Virus record (IMG/VR): IMGVR_UViG_3300025133_000049
Coordinates: 30,788-94,787 of that record
Source: a virus
Direction: 5' to 3' (one strand)
DNA: 64,000 bases
Shown here: positions 6,287 through 14,542 of the stretch, piece after piece
How the letters are laid out: every line of letters begins with the position of its first letter
Position numbering within the stretch: the stretch's first letter is position 1
Position numbers and translations under genes: made by a program
The notes under the pieces: model-generated
The model's input: only the letters and a program-made list of their open reading frames with translations
Told to the model about the DNA's origin: nothing
The model's database searches: none

Positions 6287-6335
6287 TTGTTTCGTATTAT
6301 AATAATTTTTATTACCTTTGTCAGAACAACAAAAG
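6287..6335 (+). promoter_or_regulatory. Promoter P1 with conserved start region
   Basis: TTG at 6287-6289 and TACCTTTG at 6313-6320 (23-bp spacer) match the Bacteroidota vegetative promoter. Four bases further on is AACAACAAAAG (6325-6335), which recurs at the same place in P2 (13344) and P3 (56787). It sits between a terminator and the packaging gene block, so it should drive 6343 onward. Confidence 0.75.
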
Positions 6336-6342
6336 ATAAAAT

Positions 6343-6942
6343 ATGGACATCCTACAAAACAAGACAGTCGTGATCCCTATACAAGCTGGATCAGGAGAAC
6401 TGCTCAAGACTTACTTGAGGATATTTCTCGCGAAGATACGACTAACAGAAAATCAATTAGATGTCGCAAGTGCTTTAATCCCTAGATACGCTCAGTATGT
6501 AAATGATGGGGTAAGAGAACCTTACGCATCAACCTTATTATTCTCTACCAAAAACAGAAAAGATATAGCTAAGGAGCTTAAAATATCACAGGCCCATATG
6601 AACAATACGTTCTCAGCCCTGTTGGATAAAGGTATCCTAGCTAAAAATACAGATATTGGATACATGTTAGATCCGGGATTAGTCCCATGTAATGAACTTA
6701 TATTTAGGTTCTCAACAGAAGAGTATGAAAAACAAAGACAAGATACTCCGAGAAGTGTCGAAGAAGTTGAACCTACCCCTGAACCAAGTAGAGCAAGTAG
6801 TATTGAGCCAACTGAACCTGGCGCGTACAACAATGATGAACAAAACACAGAAGACAGTGTATCTGAGGAAAGTGGGTTATTGGATACCGACATCGATCAA
6901 GAAGAATCTTTACGCCCAAAGATCACAGACCATTATGAATAA
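6343..6942 (+). CDS. 199-aa winged-helix DNA-binding protein
   Basis: Residues about 25-60 are helical and residues 70-98 form a helix-turn-helix or winged helix (KDIAKELKISQAHMNNTFSALLDKGIL). Residues 125-199 are an acidic, Pro/Ser/Glu-rich tail that is probably disordered. A DNA-binding protein directly after promoter P1 and ahead of the terminase could be a late regulator or a DNA-recognition component of packaging; I cannot choose. The last 218 bp also encode most of the IHF/HU-like protein in another frame. Codon use in this frame resembles the neighbours, so both frames appear to be translated. Confidence 0.75.
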   Translation: MDILQNKTVVIPIQAGSGELLKTYLRIFLAKIRLTENQLDVASALIPRYAQYVNDGVREPYASTLLFSTKNRKDIAKELKISQAHMNNTFSALLDKGILAKNTDIGYMLDPGLVPCNELIFRFSTEEYEKQRQDTPRSVEEVEPTPEPSRASSIEPTEPGAYNNDEQNTEDSVSEESGLLDTDIDQEESLRPKITDHYE

Positions 6943-6988
6943 CAAACAACAATCAATTATAAACGAGGATGATCCTCTAGAATTTTAA
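6725..6988 (+). CDS. IHF/HU-like DNA-binding protein overlapping the previous gene
   Basis: I start at ATG 6725 (MKNKDKILREVSKKLNLP), giving 87 aa; an upstream ATG at 6692 also exists. Residues 1-60 follow the IHF/HU-like pattern of small phage proteins of Bacteroidota: helix, LP, a hydrophobic helix with SQ, then a strand region (KTVYLRKVGYWIP). Such proteins bend DNA, here perhaps for packaging or regulation. The frame is +1 relative to the winged-helix gene, and 218 of its 264 bp lie inside that gene. Codon use (CTG, CCG, GTG, TCG) is unlike the AT-rich neighbours, as expected when a sequence is constrained by a second frame. Confidence 0.6.
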   Translation: MKNKDKILREVSKKLNLPLNQVEQVVLSQLNLARTTMMNKTQKTVYLRKVGYWIPTSIKKNLYAQRSQTIMNNKQQSIINEDDPLEF

Positions 6989-6991
6989 ATT

Positions 6992-7744
6992 ATGAGTAAA
7001 GAAGCTAAATTAGTATTTGACATTACAAGTTTACCTACAGGATTATCACCAGCAGACTTTGTAAGAATGTATGACCAACATGGGCTGGTGTTTTGGGATA
7101 GTGAGAAAAACGGCATTAAACCCAAACTGTTCACAGGACCTGACCCATCAAAAGGAGAAGAAACAATTATTGTAGATACCAAAGGGAAAGAACTTGATCT
7201 AGAAACTTTCAATAAAGAGTTCGTTGACCACGAGAAGTGGGATAAGGAATTACACTACTGTTTAAATTCAGCGGTTTATTATTGGAATAATTATGGATCC
7301 CCTGCTTACCCGGTCACTAGAGATAGTGAAGCAGCCTTCCTAAAGTCTCTCAATCTTTCAGACCTGTCCGATGTGAAGGACTCTGATGATGCGGCGAAAC
7401 TTTGGGAAGCTCAGAAGGGTAAGGTAAAAGAAGCTCTAAAGCATGTAAACAAAGAACATCTTCAAGAAAGAGCTGTGGTTATGGAAGCTATGAAAGGAGC
7501 TTATTATGAAGAGGTGACTAAGATTGAAAAGGTTCTAGCTGATAAGGTAAAACTTCATGATAAGAATGGAGATAAGCTTATTGAAATTGAAGCTATCCAA
7601 AATATTGTAGGGAAAATTAAAACAGTTTCCCCTATCCCAGAGGAATACAGTAAGTATAGAAATAGAAAAATGAAGTGGGATCACCATATGTTAATAGCTA
7701 CTGATTATGCAGTTCTATTAAATATAGCTTATAAATTACTTTAA
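6992..7744 (+). CDS. 250-aa conserved-position protein before the terminase
   Basis: A soluble, mainly helical protein (start MSKEAKLVFDITSLPTGLS). Residues 75-105 are aromatic-rich (HYCLNSAVYYWNNYGSPAYP) and residues 140-220 are charged and helical, likely a coiled coil. It lies three bases after the IHF-like gene, upstream of the terminase. A packaging-related role is inferred from position; I recognise no motif. Confidence 0.7.
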   Translation: MSKEAKLVFDITSLPTGLSPADFVRMYDQHGLVFWDSEKNGIKPKLFTGPDPSKGEETIIVDTKGKELDLETFNKEFVDHEKWDKELHYCLNSAVYYWNNYGSPAYPVTRDSEAAFLKSLNLSDLSDVKDSDDAAKLWEAQKGKVKEALKHVNKEHLQERAVVMEAMKGAYYEEVTKIEKVLADKVKLHDKNGDKLIEIEAIQNIVGKIKTVSPIPEEYSKYRNRKMKWDHHMLIATDYAVLLNIAYKLL

Positions 7745-7745
7745 T

Positions 7746-7847
7746 ATGGTGGTAGTAAAAATTCAAACAGGTATGGATATCTTAGGTATCCAGCCTGTTT
7801 ATGTAACACATTATTTGTATGAGCATTCAACGACATCCGGTAGATAG
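7746..7847 (+). CDS. 33-aa small ORF
   Basis: A 33-residue frame (start MVVVKIQTGMDILGIQ) fills the gap between two genes and overlaps the next start by 29 bp. The same bases form a strong hairpin (7765-7800), so conservation here could be for RNA structure rather than protein. Weakly supported. Confidence 0.3.
   Translation: MVVVKIQTGMDILGIQPVYVTHYLYEHSTTSGR
7765..7800 (+). other. Long hairpin before the terminase genes
   Basis: AAACAGG at 7765-7771 pairs with CCTGTTT at 7794-7800, and inside it GGATA at 7775-7779 pairs with TATCC at 7787-7791. There is no T-run after it, so it is more likely an attenuator, RNA-processing site or translation control element than a terminator. Confidence 0.5.
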
Positions 7848-8457
7848 CTATGATAAAAAGCTAAATTTTTGGGAGGAATTTCCTGACTATAAAGTTCACC
7901 GACAATTCGGCGACTTCTGGAGGAACAATAAAAAGGCAGGCCAATTACAAAATAGTTCACTATTTATGTGGGCTTTGTCTTTGTGCTATGATAGGAAGAG
8001 TGTATTTTTTGCTCAACCGGAATTAGATAAATGGGAAGTTGTAGGAGAAGACCTCTTTCAGGATTCAAAATTTCTTCGTAAATTAGCCGAGGATCCAGAA
8101 AGTGCTGAACTGGTATTTGTACCAGGCGGGCACATAAGGGATCTAGTGTTAGCTTTCGAGGAAACAATTGATACTCCTCTTGGGATTTCGTTACGTAATA
8201 TGGAGAGGAAGTTTGCAGAAAGAACTAAGTTCATGATGGAAACAGATTATTCCATGGACTATTATGAAACTTCTGAGCAAGGTCGTAAGTTCTTGGTTAA
8301 AGGGACAGCGGATCAATTGGACAAGATGTTTGTTAACACAGATAAAATAGATAATTTATTAACTAAAGCTCTAGACGCATTACGCGCGGCTGAAGGATCT
8401 GGTACTGCTAAAGGTGGCGCTCAAGAAAGTTTAGCAGACGGAGACGCTGATTTCTAA
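7819..8457 (+). CDS. 212-aa protein, possible small terminase subunit
   Basis: A 212-residue soluble protein (start MSIQRHPVDSYDKKLNFWEE). The N-terminal part is aromatic-rich, residues 120-190 are helical, and the end is a Gly/Ala/Asp-rich flexible tail. It overlaps the large terminase start by one base (TAATG), the position often taken by the small terminase subunit. I see no classical helix-turn-helix, so this is a positional guess. Confidence 0.55.
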   Translation: MSIQRHPVDSYDKKLNFWEEFPDYKVHRQFGDFWRNNKKAGQLQNSSLFMWALSLCYDRKSVFFAQPELDKWEVVGEDLFQDSKFLRKLAEDPESAELVFVPGGHIRDLVLAFEETIDTPLGISLRNMERKFAERTKFMMETDYSMDYYETSEQGRKFLVKGTADQLDKMFVNTDKIDNLLTKALDALRAAEGSGTAKGGAQESLADGDADF

Positions 8458-10763
8458 TGGCTACACCTATCCACGATGACATGTGGATCTTGTATAAAAA
8501 CAAGATACCAACACACCTAGTAAAACTAGCTACGAAGATACCTGTGATGAACCCGCTAGGTATCAAGTATAAGCGTTGGTGGAAAAGAGAAAAACGGAAA
8601 TGTATTGAGGGTTTGTGGGTTAATCATGACGGAGTTCACAAACACGTCTCTGGCCCTCTTTACTATTTCGTTAATTTTCATCATATACTTCTAACAGAAA
8701 AAGGATCGCGTACCATGTCAAAGAGACAAGGGTTACCGATGCTCAGAGATTTAGAATGGATCAAATCCTTTGTATATGAGGAAGCCAGAGGGTTCTCGGG
8801 GTTTGAGAATGATGATAAATATTCTTGTCATAGAATACTGGGTGAGGTAGATCCAAATAAAAATCCTGAAGAGTTCGAAAGTTTACTCATGGAATATGGG
8901 GCACCTAAACTGGTTAAAACATCTATCACTAGGGCAGACGGGACCTTCAAAAAATATAAACCTGCTCGGGAGTATCTGTATGAATACCAATCGGAAGACT
9001 TAGGTAAACCTATGTATTTCAATATGATGTCAAATGTAGCTGATATGGAATCCAGGGGTGGAGGTAAATCCTATTGGGGTTCTGCTATGTTAGACCATAA
9101 CTTCTTATTTGATGGAGCCAACAACTACGAGGATTACCTCGAGTACAAAGCAGCAAAAGTTCCACTATCTTCGGAATCTTTAGTTGGTGCAATTGATACA
9201 AAATATTCTAATGATGTTATAGCCAAAATGAAGCTAGCCTTGGAGAACTTACCAGGTAAAGTGACTATTGGTAAAACAACATATCCTTCCCCTTTCCATA
9301 GAGAATATCATGGTGATTGGAAATCCGGTGGTACTATTATAGCTGGTTACGATAAAAAGATAGGAGGTACTTGGATTAAAGTAGGTACTAAATCTAAAAT
9401 ACAACATAGATCTTTCAATAGTAATCATACGGCGGCCAATGGTACCAGACCTTCTTTTTCACTTATTGATGAGGTTGGTTTTATGAATAATCTTATTGCA
9501 GTTCTAGGACAAATGAAAGAAGCTGCAGCCGACGGTACCGTAAAATCCGGGTGTATCTGGATGACAGGTACCGGTGGGGATATGATAGGTGGTGCTACAG
9601 AACAGGTAAAAGATGTTTTTTATTCTCCGGAATCTTATGATTGCTTAGCATTTGATGATGAATTTGAGGGATATAAAAACAAAATAGGATTCTTTGTACC
9701 AACCTGGATGACATTAAATCAGTTTAAAGATGATCTAGGAAATACTGATTGGAGAAAATCTACAGCTTATATTGAAAAGAAAAGAGCTATATTGAAGAAA
9801 AATGCTAAGAAGAAAGATGTATATGAAAATGAAATAGTACAGAGACCTACCACGCATAGTGAGGTATTCTTGTTAGCAAATAACAGTATCCTACCTACAG
9901 TGGATCTGAAAGAACACATGGATCACTTACTTACTATGCAAGATGAACCTGAGATAAAAGGTATGCATGGTTGGATGGTGCTGGATGCAGATGGATCCCC
10001 TAAATTTAAGTTTGATTCTACTACATATAAACCTACAGATTATCCGGTTAAAGCCTCCGATGAAAATACAGGAGCTGTAGTTATTTGGGAGCATCCGGAA
10101 GAAGGTAGTCAATATGGGTGGTATGTAGGAGGTAATGACCCGTATGATTTTGATATAGCTCCAAACTCGGTATCATTAGGATCTACATTTATAATAAAAA
10201 GAGGTACACCCCTTAACGGTGGGGCCGATAGAATAGTAGCCGAGTATACAGGAAGACCTCAACTAGCTTCAGATTTCTATGAACAAACCAGAAGACTAGC
10301 AGCTTACTTTGGTAATGCTCCTATATTATATGAAAATGAAAAACAACAAATAAAAGAACACTTCAAAAAGATGCATTCACTTGCATTACTTGCCTATACT
10401 CCAGGAGTTCTCAAAGCAAATGAGACATCTAAGACAGCTGCGACGAGGGTTTACGGTCAACATATGAGTACACAAATAAAAGATGAGTGTGAAATTTATT
10501 TGAGAGAATGGCTTTTATCTCCAATTGGTGACGGAAAATTGCAATTACATACAATAAAATCCATACCTTTGCTAAAAGAACTGATTTCTTACAACGTTGA
10601 GGGTAACTTTGATAGAGTTATCGCTCTGATGTTGGGTATCATTCAATTAATACAGATGAGGTCAGTAGTAGCAGAAAAGAAAGAAGAGGTTGTTAAACAG
10701 GATCCCTTTTTTACAAGAAAACTTTTTGCAGGTAATATGCGAAATAATAATTCAATATTTTAA
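8457..10763 (+). CDS. terL: Large terminase subunit (packaging ATPase-nuclease)
   Basis: This 768-aa protein should be the motor that translocates DNA into the prohead and cuts it. Residues 198-205 (ESRGGGKS) form the P-loop (Walker A). Residues 333-339 (FSLIDEV) give Walker B with D338 and catalytic E339. A short Thr-rich coupling motif (WMTGTGG) follows near residue 365. The RNase-H-like nuclease begins near residue 555, with D561 in GGNDPYDFD as the likely first metal ligand. The length is large for terminases but usual for the crAss-like branch. It follows the putative small subunit and precedes the portal by 3 bp. Confidence 0.93.
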   Translation: MATPIHDDMWILYKNKIPTHLVKLATKIPVMNPLGIKYKRWWKREKRKCIEGLWVNHDGVHKHVSGPLYYFVNFHHILLTEKGSRTMSKRQGLPMLRDLEWIKSFVYEEARGFSGFENDDKYSCHRILGEVDPNKNPEEFESLLMEYGAPKLVKTSITRADGTFKKYKPAREYLYEYQSEDLGKPMYFNMMSNVADMESRGGGKSYWGSAMLDHNFLFDGANNYEDYLEYKAAKVPLSSESLVGAIDTKYSNDVIAKMKLALENLPGKVTIGKTTYPSPFHREYHGDWKSGGTIIAGYDKKIGGTWIKVGTKSKIQHRSFNSNHTAANGTRPSFSLIDEVGFMNNLIAVLGQMKEAAADGTVKSGCIWMTGTGGDMIGGATEQVKDVFYSPESYDCLAFDDEFEGYKNKIGFFVPTWMTLNQFKDDLGNTDWRKSTAYIEKKRAILKKNAKKKDVYENEIVQRPTTHSEVFLLANNSILPTVDLKEHMDHLLTMQDEPEIKGMHGWMVLDADGSPKFKFDSTTYKPTDYPVKASDENTGAVVIWEHPEEGSQYGWYVGGNDPYDFDIAPNSVSLGSTFIIKRGTPLNGGADRIVAEYTGRPQLASDFYEQTRRLAAYFGNAPILYENEKQQIKEHFKKMHSLALLAYTPGVLKANETSKTAATRVYGQHMSTQIKDECEIYLREWLLSPIGDGKLQLHTIKSIPLLKELISYNVEGNFDRVIALMLGIIQLIQMRSVVAEKKEEVVKQDPFFTRKLFAGNMRNNNSIF

Positions 10764-10766
10764 ACG

Positions 10767-13259
10767 ATGGCTTACGACGTATCAATCAATTCAGGAAGTT
10801 TAGGCTCTGGCGAACACAAGAGTAATTCAATGCCTCCCCAACGTATTCATTCTACGAAGAAAACTCCTAAATGGGGTATTAGGTGTTTAATGGCTATAAA
10901 AGGGATGTCTAATTCGGTAGATACCCAAGGAAGAAGTTCTAGGGAAAACAAAGAAGAAAATTATGATTTAGTTAATTCAATATTTCAGGAGTCCGATTTT
11001 GATTATGTGCTAAACCCTATGGGAATTGATATAGGGAAGTATGGAGGGACACCTACTAAAATGCAGAACTATAATATTATACGTTCAAGATTAGAAACCT
11101 TAAGAGGTGAAGAGATGAATTCTCCACTAAACTTCTTTGTATACGCAGCTACGGGAGATGCTGTATCAGCCAAAAAACAAAAGAGAAATGAGATGGTTAA
11201 GGAGCTTATGAAAGCTTCTATTAAAGTTACATTAAATTTAGATGAGCAAGCTACAGCTTTAGAACAACAAATGGCAGAACTTCAACAGGTTATGTCAACT
11301 TTAAAAGATCAGCAACAATACCAGGAGATGCAACAACAAATGCAACAACTCCAACAACAACGTAACTCTATGCCTGATATCCAGGCTGAGATGAAGAAAT
11401 TCAATTCAAGTTATGTTGATCCAACTGAACAAACAAACAATAAAATATTAAAGTATCTCAAACGTAATGATCAATTAGCATTGAAATTTAACCAAGGTTG
11501 GTTTCACGCTCTTGTGAGTTCTGAGGAAATTTATTATACTGGGATTTCCCAAGGGCACCCAACAGTAAGAGTAGTTAATCCTTTGCAGATAGATTATGAT
11601 AAAGGCGCTAATACAACTTTCATTCATGAAGGTAATTGGGTCAAAGAAGAATATTGGTTACCAATTGGTGAATGTATTCAGGAGTATGGAGATGTATTAA
11701 CAGATGCTCAAGTAAAGAAAATTGATGAAGGTCACGCGGGAAACACGTATATGATGGGAGGTATGGAGCAAGGTTTTGCCTATTCCAATGATGGAGGACA
11801 AAGAAGAAGTTCTAGACATAATGGAGTTTCTACTCACGCATACATTATGAAAGGATGTTGGAGATCATTTCAGAAAATAGGAACACTCACGTATCCTGAC
11901 CCAAGAACAGGGAAGATGGAAACTGTAGAGGTTGATGATACTTTCAAAATGACAGATGAACTTAAAGCTTCCGGGGCACAGATATCTTGGAGTTGGGTTA
12001 CTGAAATTTGGGAGGGTACTCAAATAGGTTCTGACATCTTTGTAAATATTAGAAGAAAATCTAACCAAACAGGGAATCTTCCTTATGTTGGTTATGTATA
12101 TAATAATGTTAACTCGATCTCTACCTCAATGGTAGATTTAGTTAAAGCGCACCAGTACACGTATATCATTACTTGGTGGAGATTAGAACAAGAACTTGCC
12201 AAAGCTAAAGGTAAGAAGTTCGTAATGGATATGGCTCAGTTACCTAAATCTCAAGGATGGGATGTAGATACTTGGATGTATTATTTCGAAAATGTAGGGG
12301 TTGCTTGGATCAACTCAAAGGAAGAAGGTCGCCAAGGAGATCCTAGTTCTGTATCTCAATTCAACCAATTTACAAATATTGATATGTCACTTAGTCAAGT
12401 GGTAGGTCAATATATGGAAGTTCTCAACAAGATCGAAGCATTAGTTGAGGATATCATGGGGGTATCCCCACAGAGGATGGGGGATATCAAAGCTAGTGAA
12501 ACAGCTACAGGAGCCCAAACATCAATCGCAAGATCTACTAACGTAACTAAACCATGGTACTATTTCCATGATTTAGTTAAGGAAGCAGTTCTTGGAGAGC
12601 TTCTAGAACTAGCCAAGTTGGCCTATATTGATGGTAGAGAACTTGAATTAGTTCTGGATGAAATGGAAGTGGAAACATTGAAGATCAATGGAGATAAGCT
12701 TAATGCTTCTCAAATGGCTTGCTTTGTAACTAACTCCTTTGAGGATCGAGTTAAAAAAGAAAAAGTTGATGCATTACTTACCATGGCTGTACAGCAAGGT
12801 AAAGCAAGTCTTGTAGATGTTGCAAATGTAATTAACAATGATTCTATGAGTTATACTATTTCTGCCCTTGATGCTGCTGAGAAATCTAATGCTGAAAGAG
12901 AGCAAGCTGCCTCTAAAGCTCAACAAGAAGACAATGCTGCTCAGAGAGAGGAGCTCAGAAAAGAAAAAGAACTTGATAGATCACTTACTAAAGAGATGAA
13001 TGATGATAATATAGAGAAAGATATTCTTCTTAAGAAAATGGATATTGGAGCTGCCCCTGGACCACAGGGGGATTCTCCTATCGATTCAATGAGAGCTGTA
13101 TCTGAAGTATCTGATAAAGAAGAAAGGTTAGCTTTAGATAAGGAAAAAGAAGAAAATAGAGCTGCTGAAAAGAACAGAGAGCTAGATATTAAGGAGAAAG
13201 AAACAAAAATTAAACAACAAGTTGCAAATAAACCTACACCTAAACCTGCGGGTAAATAG
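10767..13259 (+). CDS. Portal protein
   Basis: This 830-aa protein sits directly after the terminase and has portal-like features: an N-terminal basic region, a long core containing the stretch PLQIDYDKG typical of phage portals, and a late helical segment (residues 545-590, NKIEALVEDIMGVSPQRMG). Residues 157-205 are Gln-rich and coiled-coil, and the last 130 residues are a charged, mostly Lys/Glu/Ala helix. It would form the dodecameric ring at the packaging vertex. The stop is TAG, evidence that TAG is not recoded. Promoter P2 follows. Identification rests on order, length and local motifs. Confidence 0.85.
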   Translation: MAYDVSINSGSLGSGEHKSNSMPPQRIHSTKKTPKWGIRCLMAIKGMSNSVDTQGRSSRENKEENYDLVNSIFQESDFDYVLNPMGIDIGKYGGTPTKMQNYNIIRSRLETLRGEEMNSPLNFFVYAATGDAVSAKKQKRNEMVKELMKASIKVTLNLDEQATALEQQMAELQQVMSTLKDQQQYQEMQQQMQQLQQQRNSMPDIQAEMKKFNSSYVDPTEQTNNKILKYLKRNDQLALKFNQGWFHALVSSEEIYYTGISQGHPTVRVVNPLQIDYDKGANTTFIHEGNWVKEEYWLPIGECIQEYGDVLTDAQVKKIDEGHAGNTYMMGGMEQGFAYSNDGGQRRSSRHNGVSTHAYIMKGCWRSFQKIGTLTYPDPRTGKMETVEVDDTFKMTDELKASGAQISWSWVTEIWEGTQIGSDIFVNIRRKSNQTGNLPYVGYVYNNVNSISTSMVDLVKAHQYTYIITWWRLEQELAKAKGKKFVMDMAQLPKSQGWDVDTWMYYFENVGVAWINSKEEGRQGDPSSVSQFNQFTNIDMSLSQVVGQYMEVLNKIEALVEDIMGVSPQRMGDIKASETATGAQTSIARSTNVTKPWYYFHDLVKEAVLGELLELAKLAYIDGRELELVLDEMEVETLKINGDKLNASQMACFVTNSFEDRVKKEKVDALLTMAVQQGKASLVDVANVINNDSMSYTISALDAAEKSNAEREQAASKAQQEDNAAQREELRKEKELDRSLTKEMNDDNIEKDILLKKMDIGAAPGPQGDSPIDSMRAVSEVSDKEERLALDKEKEENRAAEKNRELDIKEKETKIKQQVANKPTPKPAGK

Positions 13260-13307
13260 TTATGAATCAAGACATTATATTTATTTAAATATTTTTCATA
13301 ATAATTT

Positions 13308-13354
13308 TTGTTATGAGTCATAATTTTGTAGTATATTTGTAGCAACAACAAAAG
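13308..13354 (+). promoter_or_regulatory. Promoter P2 with palindromic operator-like site
   Basis: TTG at 13308-13310 and TATATTTG at 13332-13339 (21-bp spacer) form a strong match to the host promoter, followed after 4 bases by AACAACAAAAG (13344-13354). The spacer contains the inverted repeat TTATGAGTCATAA (13311-13323), and a related half-plus site TTATGAATCA lies at 13260-13269. It should drive the scaffold and capsid genes. Confidence 0.75.
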
Positions 13355-13363
13355 TATATAGAC

Positions 13364-14515
13364 ATGAGTGAATTTGCCAGTAAAATGTGGGGAGACATTA
13401 GTTTTGGAAAGAAATCCGATCCTATAAATCCTCCAGAAGAAAAGAAAGAAGAACCTAAACAGGACGAAGATGATCCAAAGCCTATTGATAAAGTTGATGA
13501 TAAGGCTCCGGATTCAGAAGAAGACGATCCTAAAGGTAATTCTAAAGAAGAGGATGATCCAGTTGAAGATCCAAAAGTTGACACCACTGAGAAGAAGGGT
13601 GATGACGAGGAAGATTCTAAAGGAGATGAAGAAGACGAATACAAGTTTACACAAGACGATGTGGATAAGGCGTTTACCATGTTGGATGACGAAGGGGTGT
13701 TAGATATCCCTGAAGACGCAGAGTTTGATGAAGGAGCCAAAGGGTTAGCAGATGCTATAGCCACAACGGTTCAAAACAAACTAAGGAAGGAAATAGAAAA
13801 AATTCCTCCTGTTGTACAAGAGCTTTATGCTCATGTAATGAGTGGGGAGGATGCAAGTTCTTTTAAAATAACGACCAATGCAACCAGTTGGAAAGATGCT
13901 ACTCTTGAAACAGAAGCACAACAACAAGGAGCACTCATGGCCCATTTGAGACTGCAAGGATACAGTGCTGAAGAAGCTCAAGATGAAGTAGATGAAGTTA
14001 CTTCAGCTGGTAGGTTAGAAGCCAAAGCTAGAAGAAGTATTGGAGTTCTTGTAAAAACAGAGAAAGCTCAAGAAGAAGCTGCAGCCAGAGATAAAGCTAA
14101 GGCTGATAAAGAGGCTAATGATAGAGCTAAAGCGGAAAGAGCAGAAATGGAAAAACTAATCGATGATTCTAGTGAAATCGCCGGTTTTGTTTTAGATGAT
14201 AAAAGAAAGAAAGCTTTCAAGAACTATATCTATAAAGTAGATCCTAGAACCGGGAAGACTCAAATGCAGAAAAATCTATCTAATGCAGATAGAATCAATA
14301 GGATTGCCTTTATGGATTTCCTTGATTTCAACAAGGAGGATTTCACAAAAGCAGTTACTAGTGAAGTTTCTAAAAAGAATAAAAAGAAAATGTCCAGATA
14401 TACTAGCAAAAGTGTTAAAGGAGCTAATGCTTCTCAAAGTGTAAAAACTAAATCAGATGCTAGAAAAGGACCAATTAAGTTCCACTCTATTTTTGGAGCA
14501 GGAGACGATGAATAA
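13364..14515 (+). CDS. Probable capsid scaffolding protein
   Basis: This 383-aa protein lies between portal and major capsid protein, the usual place for a scaffold. Residues 10-110 are extremely acidic (Asp/Glu with Pro and Lys) and probably disordered. Residues about 215-265 are Ala/Lys/Glu-rich and form a coiled coil. The last 60 residues are basic (KKNKKKMSRYTSKSVKG), which would suit binding to the capsid interior. It is the first gene after promoter P2. It has no visible protease motif, so a separate protease or no cleavage is possible. Confidence 0.7.
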   Translation: MSEFASKMWGDISFGKKSDPINPPEEKKEEPKQDEDDPKPIDKVDDKAPDSEEDDPKGNSKEEDDPVEDPKVDTTEKKGDDEEDSKGDEEDEYKFTQDDVDKAFTMLDDEGVLDIPEDAEFDEGAKGLADAIATTVQNKLRKEIEKIPPVVQELYAHVMSGEDASSFKITTNATSWKDATLETEAQQQGALMAHLRLQGYSAEEAQDEVDEVTSAGRLEAKARRSIGVLVKTEKAQEEAAARDKAKADKEANDRAKAERAEMEKLIDDSSEIAGFVLDDKRKKAFKNYIYKVDPRTGKTQMQKNLSNADRINRIAFMDFLDFNKEDFTKAVTSEVSKKNKKKMSRYTSKSVKGANASQSVKTKSDARKGPIKFHSIFGAGDDE

Positions 14516-14542
14516 GATAATCATTAAATTAAATTAAATATT

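Noticed and set aside
13318-13764. Ser-rich 148-aa minus-strand ORF opposite the scaffold gene
   Set aside because: It is the complement of the Asp/Glu/Lys-rich scaffold coding region, a typical shadow frame.
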